From Rubrivivax sp. (lineage in GTDB: Bacteria > Pseudomonadota > Gammaproteobacteria > Burkholderiales > Burkholderiaceae_C), in NCBI GenBank assembly GCA_024641965.1, contig JAHECC010000008.1, forward strand, positions 1 through 48,730: a stretch of DNA of 48,730 nucleotides, given 5' to 3'. The translations under genes were made by a program, and so were the position numbers. The notes beneath the pieces are model-generated. The model saw only the letters and a program-made list of their open reading frames with translations. It did not search any database and was not told the DNA's origin. Below are positions 28,315 through 35,750 of the stretch, piece after piece. Every line of letters begins with the position of its first letter. Position 1 is the stretch's first letter.

Positions 28315-29211
28315 ATGAACAGCTTCCCTACACGTCGACAACGCCGGCCGACCCTATTGATCGTCGGTTGCGGCGACATCGGCTTGCGTGTGCTGAAACT
28401 TCTGCATGGCCGCTATCGCCTGCTCGCGCTGACGCATTCGTCGCAACGTGACGAGGCGCTGCGCGGGGCCGGCGCGGTGCCGCTGCGCGGCGACCTCGAC
28501 GATGCGGCCACGCTCGGCCGCCTGGGCGGCCTGCCCGACCTGGTATTGCACCTGGCGCCGCCACCGGGCCACGGTGACAGCGACCCGCGCACGCGTAACC
28601 TGCTGCACGCGCTGGCGCGCGGCGGCCGTGTGCGGCGCATCGTCTACGTCAGCACCAGCGGTGTTTATGGTGATTGCGGCGGAGCGCGCTTCGACGAGAC
28701 GCGGACGCCGAACCCGGCGACGGCGCGAGCCGTGCGCCGTGTCGATGCCGAAGCGCTGTTGCGCTGGTTCGGCCGCTGCACCGGCGCGGCGGTGTGTGTG
28801 CTGCGCGTGCCCGGCATCTACGCGGCCGACCGCCCCGGCGGCCATCCGCGCGATCGCCTGGCGCGCGGCACGCCGGTGCTGAATGTCGAGGACGACGTCT
28901 ACACCAACCACATCCACGCCGACGACCTGGCGCGCGCCTGCGTGGCCGCGCTGCACCATGCCCGACCCCAGCGCCTGCTGCATGTCTGCGACGACACCGA
29001 ACTGCGCATGGGAGACTATTTCGACCTGGCCGCCGACCTGTGCGCGCTGCCGCGGCCGCCGCGCATCGGCCGCGCCGAGGCGGCCGAGCTGCTGTCGCCG
29101 CTGCAGCTGAGTTTCATGAGCGAATCGCGGCGCCTGGACAACCATCGCATGAAGCGCGAGTTGCGGTTGCGCCTGCGGTACCCGAACGTGGTCGACGGGC
29201 TGCGTGCCTGA
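28315..29211 (+). CDS. NAD(P)-dependent epimerase/dehydratase-like SDR protein
   Basis: A 298-residue extended short-chain dehydrogenase-like protein. The dinucleotide fold begins LLIVGCGDIGLRVLKLL; a conserved YVSTSGVYGDCGG segment in mid-protein holds the serine and tyrosine, but the YxxxK pair normal for active SDRs is not evident (the segment after it reads ARAVRRVDAEALLRW). That resembles atypical SDRs of the YeeZ/GalE-like type. The substrate is unknown. ATG 28315 follows a C-rich run with no ribosome binding site. It diverges from the flavin reductase gene (60 bp) and precedes ghrA. Confidence 0.8.
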   Translation: MNSFPTRRQRRPTLLIVGCGDIGLRVLKLLHGRYRLLALTHSSQRDEALRGAGAVPLRGDLDDAATLGRLGGLPDLVLHLAPPPGHGDSDPRTRNLLHALARGGRVRRIVYVSTSGVYGDCGGARFDETRTPNPATARAVRRVDAEALLRWFGRCTGAAVCVLRVPGIYAADRPGGHPRDRLARGTPVLNVEDDVYTNHIHADDLARACVAALHHARPQRLLHVCDDTELRMGDYFDLAADLCALPRPPRIGRAEAAELLSPLQLSFMSESRRLDNHRMKRELRLRLRYPNVVDGLRA

Positions 29212-29242
29212 GCAGCGCAGCGCGCGCGGACAATGCAACAGC

Positions 29243-30142
29243 ATGAAGACCCTGCTGCTCACCCACCCGATGCCCGCGGCACCCTTCGTCGAGGCCCTGC
29301 ATGCCCTCGAGCCGCAGATGCCGGTGCTGGCCTACCACCCGCGCATGGGCGAACACGAGCTTGCCGATGTGCAGGCGGTGCTCGGCTGGCGCTTCCCCGA
29401 GGGCGTGGCGGCGCGCCTGCCGAATCTGCGCTGGGTCTGCTCGGTAGGGGCCGGCGTGGAAAAGCTGCTCGTGCCGGAGCTTGCCACCGACATTCCGGTG
29501 TCGCGCATCGTCGATGCCGAGCAGGCCGCGGGCATTGCGCAGTACGTGGTGCTGATGGCGTTGCGCCACGCGCGCGGGCTGGCGCGCTACGAAGCGCTGC
29601 AGCGCGAGCGCCGATGGTCGCGCCGTCCGACCGGCGCGTTGCGCTGCCGAGTCGGTGTGCTGGGCGTCGGCGCGATGGGCGGTGCGGTGGCCGACATGCT
29701 GGCGGCAGTCGGCTTCGAGGTGCAGGGATTCAGCCGGCACAGCGGCATGCCGCTGGCGGCTGTGCTTGGTGCCAGCGACATCGTCGTGTGCGCCCTGCCG
29801 CTCACGGCCGACACCACGGGCTTGCTGAATGCGCGCACGCTGGCGCTGATGCCACGCGGCAGCTATCTGATCAACATCGCGCGCGGCGCGCATGTGGTCG
29901 AGACCGACCTGATCGAGGCCGTGCGCTCGGGCCATCTGTCAGGTGCGGCGCTGGACGTGCAGGAGCGTGAGCCGATGCCCACCGACGACCCCTTGTGGGC
30001 CGTGGACGGCATCACCATCACGCCGCACATCGCCGCGCAATCGTCGGCAATGACGATCGCGGCGCAATTCATACAAGGCTGGCGTTGTCTGCAACGCGGC
30101 GAGTTGCCGGCCCATCGCGTCGATCGAAGCAAGGGCTACTGA
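29243..30142 (+). CDS. ghrA: Glyoxylate/hydroxypyruvate reductase A
   Basis: A 299-residue D-2-hydroxyacid dehydrogenase that reduces glyoxylate and hydroxypyruvate with NADPH. The NAD(P) motif GVGAMGGAVADML, the catalytic Arg in YLINIARGAHVVE, the Glu in DVQEREP and the His in ITPHIAAQSS are all present; PMPTDDPLW and the short substrate domain are the GhrA pattern. ATG 29243 has GACAAT (29229-29234) eight bases upstream and no ribosome binding site. Converges with the HtrA-like gene with 7 bp between stops. Confidence 0.9.
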   Translation: MKTLLLTHPMPAAPFVEALHALEPQMPVLAYHPRMGEHELADVQAVLGWRFPEGVAARLPNLRWVCSVGAGVEKLLVPELATDIPVSRIVDAEQAAGIAQYVVLMALRHARGLARYEALQRERRWSRRPTGALRCRVGVLGVGAMGGAVADMLAAVGFEVQGFSRHSGMPLAAVLGASDIVVCALPLTADTTGLLNARTLALMPRGSYLINIARGAHVVETDLIEAVRSGHLSGAALDVQEREPMPTDDPLWAVDGITITPHIAAQSSAMTIAAQFIQGWRCLQRGELPAHRVDRSKGY

Positions 30143-30149
30143 ACGCGGG

Positions 30150-31187
30150 TCAGATGCCCTGCGCGCTCTTCAACGTCTTCATGCGATCCACCGACTGCAG
30201 CTTCAGCGTCCGTGCCTGGCCACGGCGCTCGATGTCGAGCGTGACCTCGCGCTCGGGTGCACCGCCGGCCCACAGCGTCTTCCACAGCACCGCCAGTGCA
30301 TCGACCTCGGTGCCGTCGATGCGCACGATGCGATCGCCCGGTTCGAGCCCGGCCACCTCGGCCGGGCTGTCGCGATTGACACGCACCACGCGCACGCCAC
30401 CTTCGGTCTCGACGCAGTTCACGCCCATCCAGGCGCGCCGGCTCTGGTTGCTGCTCCCAAGGCTGCGTAACTCGGCCAGGATTGGCTTGAGCAGGTCCAC
30501 CGGCACGAACATGTTGCCTGCCAGTGACGGCCCGGCGGCACCGAGTGCGTCACGCACCAGCAGCGAGCCGATGCCGACCAGTTCACCACGGCCGTTGAAG
30601 AGCCCGGCGCCGCTGTGATCGGCGCGTGGCGGCGCGGTGAACAGTGCGCCGTCGACGTGGTACTCCCAGTAGCCGGCGAAGGGCCGGCGCGACCGCAATT
30701 GCACCACGGCCACGTTGCCCTGCTCGCCGCCGCTGGCCACCATCAGCGCTTCGCCGTCGACGATGTCGGCGGCCACGCCCATCGGCGCCGGCTCGACCTG
30801 CAGCGGCGCCAGCGCCTGCACCAAGCCGAAGCCGGTGGCCACGTCGTAGGCCAGCACACGCGCCGGCACCTCGCGTGCGTCTTCGGTGGTCAACAGCAAC
30901 CGCTCGGCTTCGAGAATCAGGTAGCCGATGGTCAGCACCAGCGTGCCGTCGTCGATGACCACGCCCGAGCCTTGCCGAACCTGCCCCAGGGTCGCCGCCG
31001 AGCGCGCACCCGCAACGGCCTGGCTGTGCAGGCCGACCACGGCAGCATGGGCGCGCGCGAGAGAACGTGATTGCGCCTCGATCGACATCGGTGCAGCCGG
31101 GCTCGCATCGGCGGCCTGCACGCCGGGACTGAGCGTAACGGCCAACGCAAGGGCGGCACGGAACAGGCGCATCGCGGTCATCGACAT
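30150..31187 (-). CDS. HtrA/DegP-like protein with PDZ domain, catalytic triad lost
   Basis: A 345-residue periplasmic protein: signal peptide 1-26, a trypsin-like domain (about 45-240) and one PDZ domain (about 250-340, with VRVNRDSPAEVAGLEPGDRI). Compared with HtrA proteases, the histidine position in the LT-N-x-HV motif is Tyr89 (LVLTIGYLIL), the aspartate of T-D-L-A-V is Gly119 (DVATGFGLV), while the serine is kept (Ser192, DHSGAGLFN). A functional protease is therefore unlikely; a chaperone or binding role is possible. GGAGG lies 7-11 bases before the start. The rhomboid protease gene lies upstream on the same strand, but a promoter of its own is visible. Confidence 0.85.
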   Translation of the reverse strand: MSMTAMRLFRAALALAVTLSPGVQAADASPAAPMSIEAQSRSLARAHAAVVGLHSQAVAGARSAATLGQVRQGSGVVIDDGTLVLTIGYLILEAERLLLTTEDAREVPARVLAYDVATGFGLVQALAPLQVEPAPMGVAADIVDGEALMVASGGEQGNVAVVQLRSRRPFAGYWEYHVDGALFTAPPRADHSGAGLFNGRGELVGIGSLLVRDALGAAGPSLAGNMFVPVDLLKPILAELRSLGSSNQSRRAWMGVNCVETEGGVRVVRVNRDSPAEVAGLEPGDRIVRIDGTEVDALAVLWKTLWAGGAPEREVTLDIERRGQARTLKLQSVDRMKTLKSAQGI

Positions 31188-31215
31188 GGCACACCTCCAC
31201 GGGAGAAGCCGATCG

Positions 31216-31238
31216 ATGATAGGGCGGCATGTGCCGCC
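31216..31238 (-). promoter_or_regulatory. Promoter and palindrome before the HtrA-like gene
   Basis: On the minus strand TATCAT (31221-31216) is a good -10, giving a leader of about 22 nt with a GGAGG site. Immediately upstream, GGCGGCA-TG-TGCCGCC (31223-31238) is a perfect palindrome that would sit in the promoter spacer, as an operator does. Confidence 0.45.
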
Positions 31239-31274
31239 GTGCGTGTGGCAGGGTGCTGGGCGCTCGGCGAGCCG

Positions 31275-31865
31275 TCAGCGGCGCGAGCTGCCGAAGGGTG
31301 CTTGCCCGCGCCAGTAGCGGATCATCAAGAAGCCGCCAAGCATGCCGCCCAGGTGTGCGAAGTGCGCCACGCCGCTGCTGCCGCCCAGGCCAAGCAAGAG
31401 CTCGAGCGCGCCGAAGACGATGACGAAGGTGCGCGCCTTCATCGGGATCGGCGGGATCAGCGGCACGATGATGCGGTTCGGGAAGAGCATGCCAAAGGCC
31501 AGCAGCAGCCCGAACAGCGCGCCCGATGCGCCCACCGTGGGCACGTTCGAGCCGCTCAGCCAGGTGATCAGCAGTTGCGTCGCCGCCGCCGCCAGCAGGC
31601 TGGCCAGAAGGAACTGCCAGTAGCGCGTGCGGCCCCACAGGCGTTCGAGTTCAGAGCCGAACATCCACAGCCCCAGCATGTTGAAGGCCAGGTGCATCAG
31701 GCTGCCATGCAGGAAGCCGTAGCTGACCACCTGCCAGGGCATGAACAGCCCGCTTTGCAGCGGCCACAGCGCGAACAGGAACTCCAGCCGCACGAAGAAG
31801 CCCAGGCAGAACACCGCCGTGCAGGTCAACATCAAGGCCTTGGTCAGCGGCGAGATCGGCGGCAT
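31275..31865 (-). CDS. Rhomboid-family intramembrane serine protease
   Basis: A 196-residue membrane protease with about six transmembrane helices. The catalytic serine is Ser114 in GASGALFG and the histidine His171 in FAHLGGMLGG; the oxyanion-side HGSLMHLAFNMLGLW motif is at 53-67. All key residues are present, so it should be active against single-pass substrates. The start MPPISPLTK at 31865 matches the usual N-terminus; the upstream frame runs through the tRNA. The tRNA-Leu gene ends 53 bp upstream on the same strand, so readthrough from the tRNA promoter may contribute to expression. Confidence 0.92.
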   Translation of the reverse strand: MPPISPLTKALMLTCTAVFCLGFFVRLEFLFALWPLQSGLFMPWQVVSYGFLHGSLMHLAFNMLGLWMFGSELERLWGRTRYWQFLLASLLAAAATQLLITWLSGSNVPTVGASGALFGLLLAFGMLFPNRIIVPLIPPIPMKARTFVIVFGALELLLGLGGSSGVAHFAHLGGMLGGFLMIRYWRGQAPFGSSRR

Positions 31866-31918
31866 GGAATGAGGAAGGTCGACAGGTGCATGCCGGCGCG
31901 CGGCAGCACGCGATGCTG

Positions 31919-32003
31919 TGGTGCCCGGGGCCGGACTCGAACCGGCACGCCTTGCGGCGAGGGATTTTGAGTCCCTTGCGTCTACCGATTTCGCCACCCG
32001 GGC
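31919..32003 (-). tRNA. tRNA-Leu (anticodon CAA)
   Basis: Read on the minus strand, 85 nt including the encoded CCA. Acceptor arms GCCCGGG and CCCGGGC pair, the D-loop has the type II form with GGTAGACGCAAGG, the anticodon stem AGGGA/TCCCT encloses CTCAAAA with CAA, the long variable arm CGCCGCAAGGCG is the leucine type, and GGTTCGAGTCC is the T-arm. A GATAAT box at 32046-32041 may be its -10. Confidence 0.96.
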
Positions 32004-32107
32004 GATGGGTGCTTCAAATGGCACGTGTGCGCAGCGGCGGATTATCGCATCAGCCTGGGCCTCGGAGCCGATGGCCTGCCACAATGGCGGTACGGAATCC
32101 GCGCCCC

Positions 32108-33028
32108 ATGCCCCAGAGAAAGCCACCCCGCTACAAGTCCCTGCAGGAGACGATCGGCGCCACACCGCTGGTGCGGCTGCAACGCTTGCCCGGCGCGGAG
32201 AACGCGTCGCGTGGCAACGTCATCCTTGGCAAGCTCGAAGGCAACAACCCGGCCGGGTCGGTGAAGGACCGCCCGGCGCTGAGCATGATCCAGCGTGCCG
32301 CCGAGCGCGGCGATATCCAGCCCGGCGACACGTTGATCGAGGCCACCAGCGGCAACACCGGCATTGCGCTGGCGATGGCAGCGGCGATGCTTGGCTACCG
32401 CATGATCCTGGTCATGCCCGAGGATCTGTCGATCGAGCGTGCACAGACCATGAAGGCCTATGGCGCCGAACTGGTGCTCACGCCACGCTCGGGCGGCATG
32501 GAATACGCACGCGACCTGGCCGAACAGATGGTGGCCGACGGCAAGGGCCGCGTGCTCGACCAGTTTGCCAATGCCGACAATCCGCGCATCCACTACGAGA
32601 CCACCGGCCCGGAGATCTGGAACGATACGGCCGGACGCATCACGCATTTCGTCAGTGCGATGGGGACGACCGGCACCATCACCGGCGTGTCGCGCTACCT
32701 GAAGGAGAGGAGCCCGCAGGTGCGCATCGTCGGTGCGCAGCCGGCCGAAGGCTCGCGCATCCCCGGCATCCGCAAGTGGCCCGAGGCCTACCTGCCGAAG
32801 ATCTACGACCCGAAACACGTCGATCAGATCGTGCTGGTCAGCCAGGCCGATGCCGAGGACATGGCGCGTCGCCTGGCACGCGAAGAGGGGCTGTTCGCCG
32901 GCATCTCGGCGGCCGGCGCCTGCTGGGTGGCGCTGCAGATGGCCCAGGAATTGCACGACGCGACCATCGTCTTCGTCGTCTGCGACCGCGGCGATCGTTA
33001 CCTGTCCACAGGCGTCTTCCCGGCTTGA
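32108..33028 (+). CDS. cysM: Cysteine synthase B (O-acetylserine sulfhydrylase)
   Basis: A 306-residue PLP enzyme that makes cysteine from O-acetylserine and sulfide, or S-sulfocysteine from thiosulfate. Lys53 in NNPAGSVKDRPAL is the Schiff-base lysine; TSGNTGIALA binds the substrate carboxylate; GTTGTITGVSRYL holds the cofactor phosphate. Length and the ending VFVVCDRGDRYLSTGVF are those of CysM rather than CysK. ATG 32108 begins homology; the upstream in-frame stretch is the antisense of tRNA-Leu. A Nudix gene follows after 2 bp and tusA after that. Confidence 0.94.
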   Translation: MPQRKPPRYKSLQETIGATPLVRLQRLPGAENASRGNVILGKLEGNNPAGSVKDRPALSMIQRAAERGDIQPGDTLIEATSGNTGIALAMAAAMLGYRMILVMPEDLSIERAQTMKAYGAELVLTPRSGGMEYARDLAEQMVADGKGRVLDQFANADNPRIHYETTGPEIWNDTAGRITHFVSAMGTTGTITGVSRYLKERSPQVRIVGAQPAEGSRIPGIRKWPEAYLPKIYDPKHVDQIVLVSQADAEDMARRLAREEGLFAGISAAGACWVALQMAQELHDATIVFVVCDRGDRYLSTGVFPA

Positions 33029-33030
33029 GC

Positions 33031-33570
33031 ATGGCCCAGGGCTACCGCTTCTGCCCGAACTGCGCCACGCCGCTCGAATGGCTGGGCGCGCTGGAAGATG
33101 GCGGTCACAAGGAGCGGCTGCGCTGCCCGGGCTGTGCCTGGACACATTGGAACAACCCCACGCCGGTGCTGGCGGCCGTGATCGAATGCACCGACCGCGA
33201 AGGCCATTTGCTGCTGGCGCGCAATGCCGCCTGGCCAGCCAAGTTCTACGGCCTGATCACCGGCTTCATGGAGGCCGGCGAGACGCCGCAGCAGGGCATC
33301 GCGCGCGAAGTGGCCGAAGAAACCGCGTTACAGGTCGACGCGCTGGCGCTGATTGGCGTGTACGACTTCCAGCGCATGAACCAGGTGATCATTGCCTACC
33401 ATGCACAGGCACGCGGCGAGGTGAAGCTGTCGCCGGAGTTGAGCGACTACCGGCTTTACACGCCGCAGAACGTGCGCTGCTGGCGTGCCGGCACCGGCTT
33501 CGCGCTGGCCGACTGGCTGCGCGGGCGCGGCCACGAACCCCAGTTCATTGAACTTCCTGGCCGCGCCTGA
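33031..33570 (+). CDS. Nudix hydrolase with N-terminal zinc ribbon
   Basis: A 179-residue protein. A zinc ribbon has CPNC (8-11) and CPGC (32-35). The Nudix box reads GFMEAGETPQQGIAREVAEE with A in place of the second conserved Gly, within the family range; the glutamates needed for metal binding are present. The ribbon suggests kinship with NudC (NADH pyrophosphatase), but the NudC SQPWPFP motif is missing (YDFQRMNQV instead), so the substrate is unknown. It starts 2 bp after cysM and is almost certainly cotranscribed with cysM and tusA. Confidence 0.9.
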   Translation: MAQGYRFCPNCATPLEWLGALEDGGHKERLRCPGCAWTHWNNPTPVLAAVIECTDREGHLLLARNAAWPAKFYGLITGFMEAGETPQQGIAREVAEETALQVDALALIGVYDFQRMNQVIIAYHAQARGEVKLSPELSDYRLYTPQNVRCWRAGTGFALADWLRGRGHEPQFIELPGRA

Positions 33571-33593
33571 TCGAACTGAGACCGAGGACGAAG

Positions 33594-33821
33594 ATGGAAG
33601 TGCAAAAGGAACTCGACACCCGCGGGCTGAACTGCCCGTTGCCGATCCTCAAGGCGAAGAAGGCTTTGGCCGACATGGCCAGCGGGCAGGTGCTGAAGGT
33701 GCTGGCCACGGACCCCGGTTCGGTGCGCGATTTCCAGGCCTTCGCGCGCCAGACAGGCAACGAACTGGTCGAGCAGAGCAGTGGCGACAACGAGTTCGCG
33801 CACTACCTGCGCCGGCGCTGA
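33594..33821 (+). CDS. tusA: TusA/SirA-family sulfur carrier protein
   Basis: A 75-residue protein with the CPxP motif (C14-P-L-P) in DTRGLNCPLPILKAKKAL; the cysteine carries a persulfide. The family delivers sulfur for tRNA thiolation, molybdenum cofactor synthesis or sulfur oxidation. GAGGAC precedes the ATG. The tusA name is by family; the cysM-Nudix context suggests a role in sulfur trafficking around cysteine synthesis. Its stop TGA (33819-33821) directly abuts the galU stop on the other strand. Confidence 0.88.
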   Translation: MEVQKELDTRGLNCPLPILKAKKALADMASGQVLKVLATDPGSVRDFQAFARQTGNELVEQSSGDNEFAHYLRRR

Positions 33822-34688
<867 letters not shown>

Positions 34689-34775
34689 GGGCGTCCCTAC
34701 AATCTTCTGCGACTCAACAAATCATTCTGGCATGCATGGCAGCGCATGCCGCGTGGCTGACGAGGTGGAAATCAC

Positions 34776-35750
34776 GTGGATGTCCTGATCGTCGAACCGA
34801 TGGAGCCCGAGGTCCTGCAGTGGATCGAGGCCCGCCATCCGGTTCGTTTTGCGCCGCAGTTCGAACGCGATGATCGGGCACTGCGTCAGGCGCTGTTCAA
34901 CGTGCGTGCGCTGATCGCACCGCCTTCGGTGGCGCTGGACGCGCAGGCGCTGCAGTTCGCACCGGTGCTGCGCGCGGTGGGCCGGCTCAGCGTGGGTGCG
35001 GAGAACTTGGACACCGAAGCCTTCGCGCGCGCCGGCGTCGAGATCGTGCGCCCGGGCTCGGCCAGTGCCGGCGCCGAAGCCGAGTTCGCCATCGGCTGCA
35101 TGCTGCAGTTGCTGCGCCGCGTGCCGGTGCAAAGCGCCGACGGGCTGATGGTCGGCCGCGAACTGGCCGGCGCTACGGTCGGGCTGGTCGGCCTGCCGGC
35201 GGCGGCGCGCCCCTTGGCCGACTTGCTCGGCGCCTTCGGCGCGCGCGTCAGGGGTTACGACCCGGCGGTGCACATGAGCGACGCGGTCTGGGCGCATTCG
35301 AAGATCGAGCCGCTGGGCCTGCGCGAGCTGGTCGAACAGTGCGATGTGCTGTGCGTGCTGCTGAACTATTTCACGCGCTACAAGGGCCTGCTCGGCGAGC
35401 GCATCCTGCCCGATTGCAAAGCCAACCAGGTGCTGGTGAGCCTGTCGAATTCGAGCCTTTTCGATGACGAGGCGCTGGCCTCGGTGCTCGAGACCGGGCG
35501 CATGGCCGCCGCATGGTTCGACAGCATGGAGCCCAGCATGCTCGATTTCGGGCGGCCGCTGCGCCGGGTGCGCAACCTGCAGGTCACGCCGCGCGTGGCC
35601 AGCACGACGCGCGAATCACGCATTCGCAGCGCCTGGACGGTGGTGCGGCGCATCGACGAGATCCTCAGCGAATCGCCGGCAAGGCCCGAGTTCAGGCAGG
35701 CTATCGAAGACGATTCGCTTGATCTCGAAGCCGGTCCAGCGTCCGCCTGA
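34776..35750 (+). CDS. D-2-hydroxyacid dehydrogenase-like protein, probably inactive
   Basis: A 324-residue protein with the fold of the D-isomer 2-hydroxyacid dehydrogenases. Its key residues are changed: the catalytic Arg position (ARG motif) is Asn225 in VSLSNSSLF, the catalytic His (TPH) is Arg273 in VTPRVAS, and the GxGxxG loop is G139-L-P-A-A-A. Only the Glu252 of the EP motif remains. An active dehydrogenase is unlikely; it may bind a ligand or partner. GTG 34776 has AGGTGG 8-13 bases upstream, and TACAAT at 34698-34703 may be its -10. Its last 50 bases overlap the end of valS, on the other strand. Confidence 0.8.
   Translation: MDVLIVEPMEPEVLQWIEARHPVRFAPQFERDDRALRQALFNVRALIAPPSVALDAQALQFAPVLRAVGRLSVGAENLDTEAFARAGVEIVRPGSASAGAEAEFAIGCMLQLLRRVPVQSADGLMVGRELAGATVGLVGLPAAARPLADLLGAFGARVRGYDPAVHMSDAVWAHSKIEPLGLRELVEQCDVLCVLLNYFTRYKGLLGERILPDCKANQVLVSLSNSSLFDDEALASVLETGRMAAAWFDSMEPSMLDFGRPLRRVRNLQVTPRVASTTRESRIRSAWTVVRRIDEILSESPARPEFRQAIEDDSLDLEAGPASA

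Noticed and set aside
31886..32107. Possible N-terminal extension of cysM, or a small protein, reading through 31919-32003
   Set aside because: The frame is the antisense of tRNA-Leu; peptides of this kind are a well-known annotation artefact, and CysM homology begins at 32108.
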